Of a DNA stretch of 64,000 nucleotides, positions 15,998 through 25,534 are shown in pieces (the first letter of the stretch is position 1; each line of letters opens with the position of its first letter). The position numbers and the translations under genes were made by a program. The DNA comes from Auxenochlorella pyrenoidosa (taxonomy: Eukaryota > Chlorophyta > Trebouxiophyceae > Chlorellales > Chlorellaceae), in contig KQ482057.1 of NCBI GenBank assembly GCA_001430745.1, positions 180,052 through 244,051 of the forward strand. Reading direction: 5' to 3'. Below the pieces are notes generated by a model, which was given only the letters and a program-made list of their open reading frames with translations, did not search any database and was not told the origin of the DNA.

Positions 15998-17318
15998 ATG
16001 CAGTCGCATAGCACCATGGCCGCTATCACGATCCCCGCAGGCGTTGCCGCCCTTTATGCCATTTATTCCGTGAGACAAGCCATGCGAGCACAGCCTTCAG
16101 GCCTTCCTCTACCTCGCACTCATGCAGAGCAGGCATCGGCTGCAGAGCTGCAGGCTCGCCAGCCGCGGCGGTGCCTCACAACATACAGCGTGCAGCTGCA
16201 CCATGCTGTAGTCAGTGGGGACGTGGCGACAGTGCAGCACATCCTGGCGGTTGCTCCGCAGGCTGCGGCTGTGCGTGTCAATGGCAGCGGGGACAGCCTT
16301 CTTCATACGGCTGCCTCACAAGGGAGCGTGGAGGTCATGCAGCTGCTGGTTAAAGCAGCACCAAGTGCTCTGACAGAGGTCAAGCATGACCGAGGGTCAG
16401 CGCTCCATGCCGCAGCCAGAAAGGGCAATGATCAGGCGGTGCACTGGCTGCTGCAGGCAGCGCCCCAGCTGGCAGTGATGCGAGACGCATGGGCGGGACT
16501 GCCATGCATGCAGCGGCTGCCTCAGCACAAGGACTGGCAGCTGTGCGCCCGCTGGCGGAAAGCTTCCCAGCATTGGCTGTGATCATCGATTCGCAAGGAC
16601 AGACTCCGTTACACGTGGCTGCTTATTTTGCCCACGAGCCAGCCATCCAGGCATTACTGGACCTGACACCGCAGATAGCAACCTCCGTTGACAGCAGTGG
16701 CCGCACCCCGCTCTATGCAGCCGCAGCTGGGATGTCATTCAAAGAGCACCAAGTTGCGGCCCTGCGGATGCTCTTTGAGGCTGCCCCAGTCGCTGCACGC
16801 ATGCAGGACAGCAGCGGCTGCACTCCCCTGGAGCTGCTGCTGGCCGACCCCTACAACTATGCTGCAGCCCAGGACCTGGGTGTGCGCGATCCCCAGGCAA
16901 CACTGCTGCTGCTGCGCGCATCCCATCAGCCCGCCGGGCCTGCCCTAGCTGCCCACCTGGCCGCCTGCCTGCCCCTCTCAGCGTTTGAGCGGGCCTCGCT
17001 GCCAGCCGCTTGTCTGGCAGGAGCAGAGCCGCAGGCTCACCAGCCGCGGCGGGGCTCGGTTGTCAAATCTGGCAGCTGCACCGTGCCGTAGTCAGCGAAG
17101 ACACGTCGGCAGTGCAGCACGTCCTGGCGGTTGCTCCGCAGGCTGCTACCTCGGGCTGCTTCAGTGGCGGGGACACCTTCTTCCACGTGGCTGCCAGAGA
17201 AGGATGCATGCGCAAGCTGATGCTGTGCCTGGCACGCTTGCAGCGCACAGCGGCGGCTTTCCTGCCCCTGCCCCTGCTGCAGCGCATTCTGGTTCAGGCT
17301 GGCAGTCTGATGTACTAG
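15998..17318 (+). pseudogene. Ankyrin-repeat protein gene, frameshifted and rearranged
   Basis: Starts with an ATG matching the intact copy (MQSHSTMAAITIPAGVAALY), a short N-terminus plus hydrophobic segment, then ankyrin repeats (DSLLHTAASQGSVEVMQLLV, GSALHAAARKGNDQAVHWLL). Relative to the intact paralogue one base is missing near 16490, where GCATGGGCGGGACTG replaces GCACGGGGTGGGACTG. The frame shifts there; the rest (GGTAMHAAAASAQGLAAVRP and so on) is read in another frame. After about 17020 the sequence does not continue as in the paralogue. It repeats the N-terminal region a second time (17021-17205, QPRRG then AVQHVLAVAPQAAT) and jumps into the C-terminal end LPLPLLQRILVQAGSLMY with TAG at 17316-17318. 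Two independent lesions make this a pseudogene. An intron hiding the frameshift is possible but unlikely. Confidence 0.75.
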
Positions 17319-18664
17319 TGTGCTGAGCCCCTTGCGCCCTGAAACTGAGCCGCTAGGAGCTCCGAGTGCATGATCCGCTTCGACCCTATAGCTACTGTGC
17401 CATAGCGCTAAGTGCCACCTTTGCATTCAAACCTGCCTGTGCACGCACATCCACTTCCCCACCCTTGGGCTCACGTGATCTTTCTTTTCTGTCCGTCTTG
17501 ACCCTCACAATCATTTCAAACATCAACTGCGGTCAACTGTTGTGTGTGGCCTCGGGGCTGCTTGGGTGTAAACCATTCAGTGTGGCAAGCGGTTGCTCAG
17601 CTGCAGCGTTGTCCAGTGTTGTGCTGTTGATGCCGGCTGTGGGCTGCCGCCACAGTACGTGTGCATTTCAAATGGCAGGCACCGACTGCAGCGTGGGGAT
17701 GTTGACAAACCAGGTGCGCTGCCAGCCTGGGGGCGCCTGCAGGGGGGACACGCCCCCCCCCTGCCGGCACGCTAGCTGTCCGAACTAGTCCAGACGCCCA
17801 GACTGGGTCCTTACTCCTGCCGCAAATCACCTGGACACCTCCAAGCATACACGAACCCTGCGAATGAAAACTGGGCAACTGTCAAAATAAAGGGCTATGC
17901 ACGCTTGTGGGAGGAGGCGGGGCGGCACGAGGTGCATGCAGCACCAGGTACCCTCCGCTGCTCCTTAGTCCTGTCTTAGACGGTCCATCGCGCTTCTTCA
18001 AAACTCTCCGAACCATGCTCAGCACATTCTGCCTCGCTAAGCGGAGCGGAGGCCGCCGCCCTCTTCACTGTAGCGCGCATGGCTGCATCGCCCGCTTAAT
18101 ATAGCTCTGTCATATACCCAGATGGCGATCTCGCAAGCCGCGGGTCTGCCGCTCATGCCGCCCGCCTCCCGCCGCCACTCCCGCCTGCTGGTCACGCTGC
18201 TGTCTGCAGCGCAGTCATGGCTGCAGGACTGCACTGTCAGTTCAGTCTGGCGACAATCCATTTGTTGAGCATGATGGCCTCTTTGCACCGGCTCTCGGCC
18301 CCTGCCGGCATGCTGTTGAGGGTGACCAGCAGGCCCCCGAGGGCTGCTGCACTGCTCCTGGTATGCACGACCCGTTACCCGCTCAGCCAGCTTGCACTCG
18401 AGCAGATCTGCTTGGTTGCGCTGTATACACTTCCAGAAGTGAATATGTCCAAATGGAAGCACAAGCAAGCATGTCGTCTTGACTCCTCCCTGCTGCAACT
18501 GGACTGTGACTGCAAATCAGGGAGGAAAGCGGTGCCTCGGGGATGACGAGCGAGTGCCAGTGGCATGGCTTGCCAGAGCTTGGGCCCATGCTACATGCAT
18601 GTTTCTCGCTGTCACTCGCAAAGTCTGGCGAGCAGGCGTGGAACAGCCTTGCGGCTTCTTGACC
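17319..18664. other. Spacer between the ankyrin copies
   Basis: About 1.3 kb. The first 450 bases are the 3' flank of duplication unit 1 and contain the minus-strand coding remnant described separately. The remainder (about 17800-18600) is not obviously shared with the other flank. Its minus strand has a short protein-like stretch (LGGLLVTLNSMPAG then CKEAIMLNKWIVARLN) near 18250-18350, which I could not identify. Confidence 0.5.
17598..17736 (-). pseudogene. Decayed minus-strand coding remnant, copy 1
   Basis: Read on the minus strand from a CTGCAG acceptor (exon edge near 17736), the sequence encodes RTWFVNIPTLQSVPAI, a TGA, then NAHVLWRQPTAG. It matches the open frame of copy 2 (20366-20590) with many third-position-only differences and a Trp-to-stop change. 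The family is unknown. Confidence 0.4.
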
Positions 18665-18917
18665 ATGGCACCCAGCCGCCGCGTCCCACTGGTGAGTGGG
18701 CGCCCTGACAGAGTGGTGCGCACTGGCCAGAGGGCGTTGCTCTGTGGGATTGATGCATCCTGCAGCAGCGCTTGGCTGCCTGTGATGCTGAGCAAGGCAG
18801 CCAGCAGAGCAAGCAGGGCCAAACGTTGTCTGTTTGATCCATCCCTGCCCGGATGCTTCACTGCCTTTGCAGGCATTCAACTGGGACCTTATCAGTCTCG
18901 CGATTGAGCTCCACACC

Positions 18918-20156
18918 ATGCAGCCACATAGAGCAGTGGCCGCCATCGTAATCGCTGCAGCTGCTGGCATCGCCGCTCTTTATGCCGTGCATTCCGGGCG
19001 GCAGTACCTGCGAGCGCAGGCTGCAGAACCCCCTTCACCTCCAGCTCATGCAGAGCAGGCATCCGCGGCAGATGTTGAAGATCACCAACCGCAGCGGGAC
19101 AATGAGCGGCTCGTGCGGCAGCTGCGCTGTGCTGTAGTCAGAAGTGATGCGTTTGCAGTGCAGCGCATCCTGGCGGTTGCTCCGCGGGCTGCGACATTGC
19201 GGTGTAACGGGGGCACCCTCCTTCATCTGGCTGCCTCACAAGGGAGTGTGGAGGTCATGCAGCTGCTGGTTGAGGCAGCCCCAAGTGCTCTGACGGCAGT
19301 GGACTGTGCGCTACGATCAGCGCTGCATATCGCAGCCTTCAACGGCCATGAGCAGGCGGTGCGCTGGCTGCTGCAGGCAGCGCCCCAGCTGGCAGCGGTG
19401 CGAGACGCACGGGGTGGGACTGCCATGCATGCGGCAGTTGCCACTGTGAGAGGAACGGCAGCTGTGCGCCCATTGGCGGAGCGCTTCCCGGCATTGGCTG
19501 TGATAACCGACTTGGAAGGACGGACTCCATTGCATGTAGCTGCCTTATTGGCCCAGAATTCAGCCATCCAGGCATTATTGGAGCTGGCACCGCACACAGC
19601 CACTGCAGTTGACAGCACGGGGAAGACTCCTCTCCATGCAGCTGTGGCTAGCACATGGCTGCCGTGGTCATACAGAGATCGCCAAGTTGCGTCCCTGCGG
19701 ATGCTCTTCGAATTTGGGGCTGCCCCAGGAGCCCCTCGCATGCAGGACGGCAGCGGCCATACTCCCCTGAAGGTCTTGCTGGGCAACCCATACGGCAGAG
19801 AACTGGCAAGAGACCTGGGAGTGCGCGATCCCCAGGCAACACTGCAGCTGCTGAGCGCAGCAAACCAGCCGGCCGAGCCATCAGCCCTGGCAGCCATTCT
19901 TGCTGCCTGCCTGCCCCTCTTGGCCTTTGAGTGGGCCTCGCTGCCACCAGCCTGCCTGGCAGCTGCCCTTCCCATCGCGCTGGCGCACTCACCAGCTCAG
20001 GCGCGCCTGCTGGTGGCGCACCTGCCGCAAGCAGATGCGGCCCGCCTGCACACGCTGGCGCTGTGCATGGCGCGCATGCAGCGCACTGCGGCTGCCCCGC
20101 TGCCATTGCCCCTGCTGCAGCGCATTCTGGCCGAGGCAGGCAGCCTGCTGTATTAG
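18918..20156 (+). CDS. Ankyrin-repeat protein with N-terminal hydrophobic anchor
   Basis: An uninterrupted 412-codon frame with no intron in the repeats, unlike its intron-rich neighbours. The N-terminus MQPHRAVAAIVIAAAAG plus IAALYAVHSGRQ looks like a signal anchor or transmembrane segment. Ankyrin repeats follow: GTLLHLAASQGSVEVMQLLV, SALHIAAFNGHEQAVRWLLQ, GTAMHAAVATVRGTAAV, RTPLHVAALLAQNSAIQALL and KTPLHAAVAS. The C-terminal part is Ala/Leu-rich and ends LPLPLLQRILAEAGSLLY, TAG at 20154-20156. A 5' intron is possible: donor GTGAGT near 18692 and acceptor TTTGCAG near 18873, both conserved in the broken copy, would add MAPSRRVPL from an ATG at 18665 in the same frame. Ankyrin repeats mediate protein binding; the partner is unknown. 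Confidence 0.8.
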   Translation: MQPHRAVAAIVIAAAAGIAALYAVHSGRQYLRAQAAEPPSPPAHAEQASAADVEDHQPQRDNERLVRQLRCAVVRSDAFAVQRILAVAPRAATLRCNGGTLLHLAASQGSVEVMQLLVEAAPSALTAVDCALRSALHIAAFNGHEQAVRWLLQAAPQLAAVRDARGGTAMHAAVATVRGTAAVRPLAERFPALAVITDLEGRTPLHVAALLAQNSAIQALLELAPHTATAVDSTGKTPLHAAVASTWLPWSYRDRQVASLRMLFEFGAAPGAPRMQDGSGHTPLKVLLGNPYGRELARDLGVRDPQATLQLLSAANQPAEPSALAAILAACLPLLAFEWASLPPACLAAALPIALAHSPAQARLLVAHLPQADAARLHTLALCMARMQRTAAAPLPLPLLQRILAEAGSLLY

Positions 20157-20829
20157 TGTGCCAACCTAAACTTCTTGCACGTTATAAGCAACAGCCGGGA
20201 GCTCCAACTGCAAGATCTGCTTCCACTCAGTGCTACTGTGCCATAGCGACTACTGCTTCCTGTGCCGTCCTGGCTGAGCACACATTCTCAGCACTCCAAC
20301 ACGTTTCGGCTGACGTGCAGCTTTGCCAATCTTTCTGTCCGGCTTGCCCTTCACAACGTTTCATGTCATGTACTCGTGCGGGCGTACCAGTGTGCGTGCC
20401 CTTTGGGCTGCTGGGGTGTAAACTGTTGCATGGCTATCAGTTGCTGTCCCCCAGCTGCAGCGTTGTTCAGTGCTGTGCTGATGCTGCCCGCCGTTGGCTT
20501 GCGCCGCAGCACGTGGGCATGCCAGATGGCAGGCACCAGCTGCAGTGTAGAGGTGTTTACAAACCAGGTGCGCCGGCAGCCCGGCGACGCCTGCAGGCGC
20601 TGCCGGGCTGCAGCCCAGCCTGCGGGCAGCCTGTGCTGCAAGTTGAGCTGACCAGCCAGGCAATTTCAGGTTAGCAGCAGCAACCACTCTGCCTTTACTG
20701 CATGCTTATCGCGCTGGCGGGCACACTGCACGTCCCCCATCGTTGTTCTTGTCTGTTCTTATCTGTTGAAGCGTTCAATGCAGCATTACCAGGATTGCGA
20801 AAACCGTCACAGTTCTAACTGTTCTGCTG
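20157..20829. other. Convergent spacer between ankyrin gene and GnT I
   Basis: 3' flank of duplication unit 2, including the minus-strand frame above, plus the probable 3' UTR of the GnT I gene. No other gene was seen. Confidence 0.5.
20366..20590 (-). CDS. Possible last exon of a small unknown protein in the ankyrin 3' flank
   Basis: From a CTGCAG acceptor at 20591-20596, the minus strand reads ASPGCRRTWFVNTSTL, then PAIWHAHVLRRKPTAG, and ends HWYARTST-TGA at 20366-20368. The broken copy at 17598-17736 differs from it mostly at third codon positions and by a three-base indel, which suggests that the frame was once under protein-level selection. No family is recognised, and upstream exons would have to fit before the GnT I stop at 20830. 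Confidence 0.35.
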   Translation of the reverse strand, partial: ASPGCRRTWFVNTSTLQLVPAIWHAHVLRRKPTAGSISTALNNAAAGGQQLIAMQQFTPQQPKGHAHWYARTST

Positions 20830-23800
20830 CTAATGCTGCTGCCTTGTTTCCTGCTGCTGCTGCGGGTGCTGCTGCGATTGTGCTGCCTGCTGTGCCAGGC
20901 GCTCTTTGCGCTGCTTCAGCCACTCCGCCGGTGTCAGGCCGCCCTTGGGGGACCTGGTGCGCCTGCACCCGGGGCCGCAGTGCATATGGACATGTCAGGC
21001 ATGCAGGCCGGCGGGCAGGCATGTATCCAGGCTGGCATGCTGGCAGGCAGGCAGGCAGAGCTCAGCCCACCTTCGGACCAAGGCGCCTGTGGAATCCACG
21101 CGCAGCTCCATGCCAGGCGGCACCACCACTGGGGCTGCACGCCAGGCGGGGCAGGGCACAAGACAGCTTTGCAGGCAGGTCTTCATTGTATTGCGCTCAG
21201 AGCAGGAATCGGAACCTGAGCACCTCTGAGCTGAGCATCTTGCTTCCTCTGCACACACCGTTGAAGTCTACGTCAGCAGTCGGCGCCAGGAAGATGCGCG
21301 CGCCGTGGGTGTTGCGCACAGCCACGACGCCGCGGTACGCCCCCCGTGGCACGCCGTCCTGCATGGATTATGCAAGCCCAGCCAGCATTCCCCTCACGAC
21401 GGCGGTCAGGAGCGCAGTGGCAGACATGGGGTGCGCATGCTCCTTTCAACAAGGGTCCGTGCAATGCAGGCGCCCCTTCTGCTGTTCGCCGCGCTGCCCC
21501 GGCACCTCACCCGCCACTCGCGCAGCATGCGCAGCCGCCCCGTGATCTTCTCGTAGTGCTGCTGGCTGGAGTAGCGCAGGACGTAGTCGCGCCCAGGCTC
21601 CGCGCCCTGCGCCTCCTCTGCATGGCAGGGTGTGGTGCGAACTGCCAACAAGCTACTAATGCAGCACCCAACATGATCCCCTGCAGAGCTATTAACCAGC
21701 TTGGAACATGGGGGGTGCACAGCAGCCTGGGCGCCCAGCAGTCTCGGTCCTCACCGATGGTGCTCAGCTCCTGTGCAGCACGCAGCTCGGCCTCAAACAG
21801 CTGCTGGTATCTGTGCAGAAAGAGGGTCAGATTCCAGGGGGGGGAAGGGTAGCAAGCGCCTGGCTGCCACAGCAAAGGGTAGAGAGTGCCTAGCTGCCAC
21901 AGCCATTTGAATGCACATTGTGCACAATAAGGGCACGTCGAAGTGGCAGCGGGCCCGCCCTGGCAACAGGCCTGCTTTGGAGGCATTTCATCAAAACCAA
22001 CCTGTCGGCCTGGAGGTAACCTAGGTCTATATGTGCCCAGTCCACCGTCTCTGCGGGCAAGCCAACAGATGCCACGCTCTGCTCAGAAGAATGAGGATGC
22101 AAATACTGGCCAGCATGGGGCTCAGCAAAGGCGTGTGGATGGGTGGCCAGGTCGCCTCACCGTTGTTCAGCCGGATGGGTTTAAGAAAGAGCCTAAAATA
22201 CTGGCCCGAGGATGAGCCAATGTCGCCAAAGTTGTAGGTGCGGCAAATCTCAGGCCTGGTGTGCGACCAAGGGATGAGGAGGGAGAGAATGGTGAGCAGT
22301 GCAGCGAAAGCCAGGCCAGGCAGGAGCAAGGCACAGCGAGGGAGTAAAAACAAGACGTGACCAAGGCTGCTTGTTTAAGACCTGGAAACACTTGGAAACC
22401 TCCTGAAAACTGTTGAAAATGTGACGCAGACCAAGCTGCACACCTGATGCACTGCCGGCCCTGCCGCGTGGAGTTGAGCCGCATGAAGTCGTCCCAGTAG
22501 GCATGTGGCCTGCAATTGTGGCAGGCGTTATCGCCTCCATGATACGCGATCGTGATAGGCGTTTTTGTCACCTCCCGTGTCCTCAGTAAGCCACGCAGGT
22601 AGCCAGAAAAGGGGGTGCTTGCAGCTCACTGCACCACTCCCCGCTGTGCGCATGCATGTGCATCATCGCCAGGCGGCAGGCAGCTGCGCGCAACCCTGCT
22701 TGCGCATGCTGGCACTGTGCCTGCTCCACCCACCACTTGGGCGCCACGCTGTCCCACACCCGCCGGTTGAGCATCCACCCAAGTCCCGGGAAGAAGTCGC
22801 TGCGGTACAGCTGGGTGGCGTTGCGCACAAAGCGGTCCTGCGGTGCCAGGCGGGTGCGAAACCTGAGGTGACCGGGCGGGGGTGCACAGCGCTGCGACGA
22901 CCTGGCTGCACGCTGCGGGGCTGCTACCAGCTTGCTGCACCCAGCATGCGCCCTGAGATTTTTAGTTAAACAAAGTGCAATCTGCATGCGGGGCCACCTG
23001 GCCGTGGTCGTTCCATGATGAGACGCAGTACAGGGTCGGGTCGGCGTCCAGTACGGGCGCGGCGGCCTCAAAGTACGAGAACAGGTCTGGGGCAAGGGTC
23101 ATGTCATCCTGCGCAGGGAGGGGGAGTGGCAGCAACGTCGCAGCTACGGGCTCCGTGCAAGGGGCGGCAGGCGGCGCTCGCAGCCTTGAGCAGCTGCAGC
23201 GCGCAGCGGTAGGCTGGCTGGCTGCACAAGGATTGGGCGGCACGCACGCGTTTCAACCATCCTTTTGGTTGACCCAGTGGCACCAGGCCGCACCTCCAAG
23301 ATGATAACGCGCTGGAAGCCAAAGCAATCAAACATGGTCCTCAGAATGAACCTGCAGGTGGGAAGGGATGGCAGTACAGAAGACACGGAGCATGCTGGTC
23401 TCAGCCCAGTTGAGCCGCGCGCCGCAGGCGCGCTACACGCCTGATGTATCTGAACAGGCCGCATCCTCATTTTGGAGCAGAGCTGTCCGCATGCCCTCAC
23501 TTGTAATGGTTGGCAATGCGGTAGTACACGACTGGCTCCTTCTTGCGCTCCGTGACCGGCTCCCGCTCCTCGTAGTGCTGCAGGTAGCTCAGCTTGTCAA
23601 GGTGCTGCGTGGCAGGGGCGAGCGGAGCTTTGGTGAGTGCCGGCCTCTGTGCAGTCCGATGGTTGCGCGCTGACATCCGCATCGCCGAGAGTACGAGTGA
23701 GCGCGAGTCCTTGTGGATGAGATGGTCTGGCGGGGTACTTTTCACTCTGGTGCTTTTCAATAATCAACAACTCTTGTCGTCCCTCAACGCACCTGCTCCA

Positions 23801-25387
23801 CCACATCCTGCACGCCAGAGGCATTGAAGTCCTGGCTGACAAACAGCGGGAACTTGAGCCTGCGCAGCACAGCATGGGGCGGTGCTCAGGCTGGGCTGAG
23901 CTGAGCTTGCCGCTCGCCGTTGCAGCTTGAGCAAGGACCGACTCCCAATACGGTCTGTCCACAGCCAGGTGGGAGGTTGGCAGCGCCCTTCCCCATGAAC
24001 TGCCGCAGGCACCTGTTGGCAGGGTCAGATCCGTGCACCGCAAACAGGCTGGCCAGCGTCTGCTCAAGGTACCGCGCCCTGCAAGGGGAGGCGATGAGCT
24101 GTGACGGCAGGTGGCACAGAGACAGGGGATGCCCGAGCTCTGGAAAGTACGCAAAGAATAAAGAAGACTCGCCCACACTCATGACCCGAGAGCGCAGCTG
24201 CAAGTTGAGCCAGTGGGTACCAAGGGGCAGAAGATACCTGTTGAAGGTGACCAGCACCACTGCCGCCACCACCCCATCTGCAGGCGGCCCTTTGCCAATA
24301 CACGGCCGGTCTTCGTTGCCTGCATGACTCCGGGATGAGGGGAGCCCAAGCCTAGCTTTTGGCAAATCAATATTCTTTGAGAACAGGCAGCGCTCCCAGT
24401 TGCTGCTCATCATCAGGGGGTACCAGCCTGCAGCCTTGTACGCAACGGGGCACTTGCCAGGGCAGCTCATCAGAGGGCCTACTCAGCAGGGGCCCACGCA
24501 CCTGGGGGAAAAACAGCCGTCCCTGCCAGCGGCAGCGGCCCCTCCTCCTCCAGCTGTGTTGCTGCCGCCTGTTGCAGGGCGCGCAGCCGCTGCACCCGCT
24601 GCTCATCGTACCGCTCGCTTTGCTGCAGCGGGGCCGTAGGGCAGAGTGCTGTTGCAGCGGGCCCGCAAGAGCGTGCATGGCGTGTGATCTCATGTCGCAG
24701 CAGCAGGAGCAGCTGGGACCCGATCATGCAGCAACTGATGAGTGAGGCTGTGCTGACCTCTCAACAAGCAGGCATCCCACGGCAGGAGGTGTTTGCTCCA
24801 TGACCCACCAGCAGCGCCTTGGCCTGCTCCTTGCGGCTGGTCAGACGGCGCGTGAGTGCACTCTTGGCTGCGGGCGTGGCTACCTTAGCAGCGGCGCCGA
24901 CTGCTCCCTGGCTGACCCCTGCCCGCACTCTGCCGTTGGAATGGGTGCCATGGTCGGCAGTGTCGGCGCTCCCGCCTTCTGTGCGACCAGACGCCTGCCG
25001 TGTGCGCTCCTGTGGAGTGGGGAGCATGCTCAGCTCCCATTTGGGTGGGAGGCCACAAGACTCAGAGGTGTGTACGCACGCAGGCACACGTTGCCTCACC
25101 CTACTGGCGGATATTCTTCTGTAATAGACTACGGTGACTGCAACCTGCAGGGCCAAGAGTTGGAATGGTGCGCGGCTTGTTGCTGCGGCTCCGCCACCGG
25201 AGTTTGTTGCCGCGACCGCAGTTTGTTAGCTGGGGCCTCGGCCTGCCGTATTGCAGAATCCTGCAGGGTCTGCTCGAGGGCAGTTGCCAACCTGCAGCGC
25301 CATAAAAAGCAGGAGAGCGGCGAGCAGCCCCGTTCTGGAGGGCCATCTGGAGCGGCGGGCCCCTCCCCGCACATGGACTGGGAGCAT
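20830..25387 (-). CDS. MGAT1: N-acetylglucosaminyltransferase I (GnT I), Golgi type II membrane enzyme
   Basis: Transfers GlcNAc from UDP-GlcNAc to Man5GlcNAc2, opening the complex N-glycan pathway in the Golgi. The proposed ATG at 25387 gives MLPVHVRGGARRSRWPSRTG, then the hydrophobic GLLAALLLFMALQ joined across a 147-base intron (25145-25291, phase 0) to VAVTVVYYRR. This makes a basic cytosolic tail and a signal anchor. A low-complexity coiled stem follows. The catalytic part contains ARYLEQTLASLFAVHG, YQRV-type FGFQRVIILE joined to DDMTLAPDLF (the EDD metal site), CVSSWNDHGQ, FFPGLGWMLNRRVWD, YWDDFMR, RTYNFGDIGSSSGQYF and DYVLRYSSQQHYEKI. The C-terminus ends in a Gln-rich tail (QQQQETRQQH) at TAG 20830-20832. 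The family call is secure; N-terminal exons are inferred. Confidence 0.92.
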
Positions 25388-25534
25388 GCGGGTCCGATCA
25401 CGCAATGAGCTCGCCCAGCTCGCCTCCCGTACTCAAAACAAATGCTTCGTGTCCTGCGTGGCACATGGCCCCTCCTCTCTCCTCCTCCCCGCCTTGTTTC
25501 TGCTTTCTGCGACACCTCGACACACGGCCATTCA
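25388..25534. promoter_or_regulatory. Short divergent promoter, GnT I / MMTAG2-like
   Basis: Only 147 bases separate the two proposed start codons, so the 5' UTRs and promoters of both genes must share this space. No known motif was recognised. Confidence 0.5.

Larger units (their letters stand above)
15727..17790 (+). repeat. Segmental duplication, unit 1 (ankyrin array)
   Basis: This block is similar to 18627-20640 along its length: 5' flank (shared GCCAGCGGGCGTTG/GCCAGAGGGCGTTG and GCAGAGCAAGCAGGG segments), ankyrin gene body, and 3' flank (shared GCTGGGTGTAAAC-like and CTGCAGCGTTGT segments). It is therefore a tandem duplication larger than the gene itself. This copy carries the broken ankyrin gene. 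Confidence 0.8.
18627..20640 (+). repeat. Segmental duplication, unit 2 (ankyrin array)
   Basis: Second copy of the block described at 15727-17790, holding the intact ankyrin gene and the open version of the minus-strand frame in its 3' flank. Confidence 0.8.

Noticed and set aside
14789..16582. Very long open frames on both strands crossing 15060-15726
   Set aside because: They exist only because the N run contains no stop codons; the real coding part on the right is the ankyrin pseudogene starting at 15998.
18037..18498. A 153-codon minus-strand open frame between the ankyrin copies
   Set aside because: Composition is random-looking and low-complexity; the more protein-like peptide in this stretch lies in a different frame and stops early. 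Kept only as a remark on the spacer.
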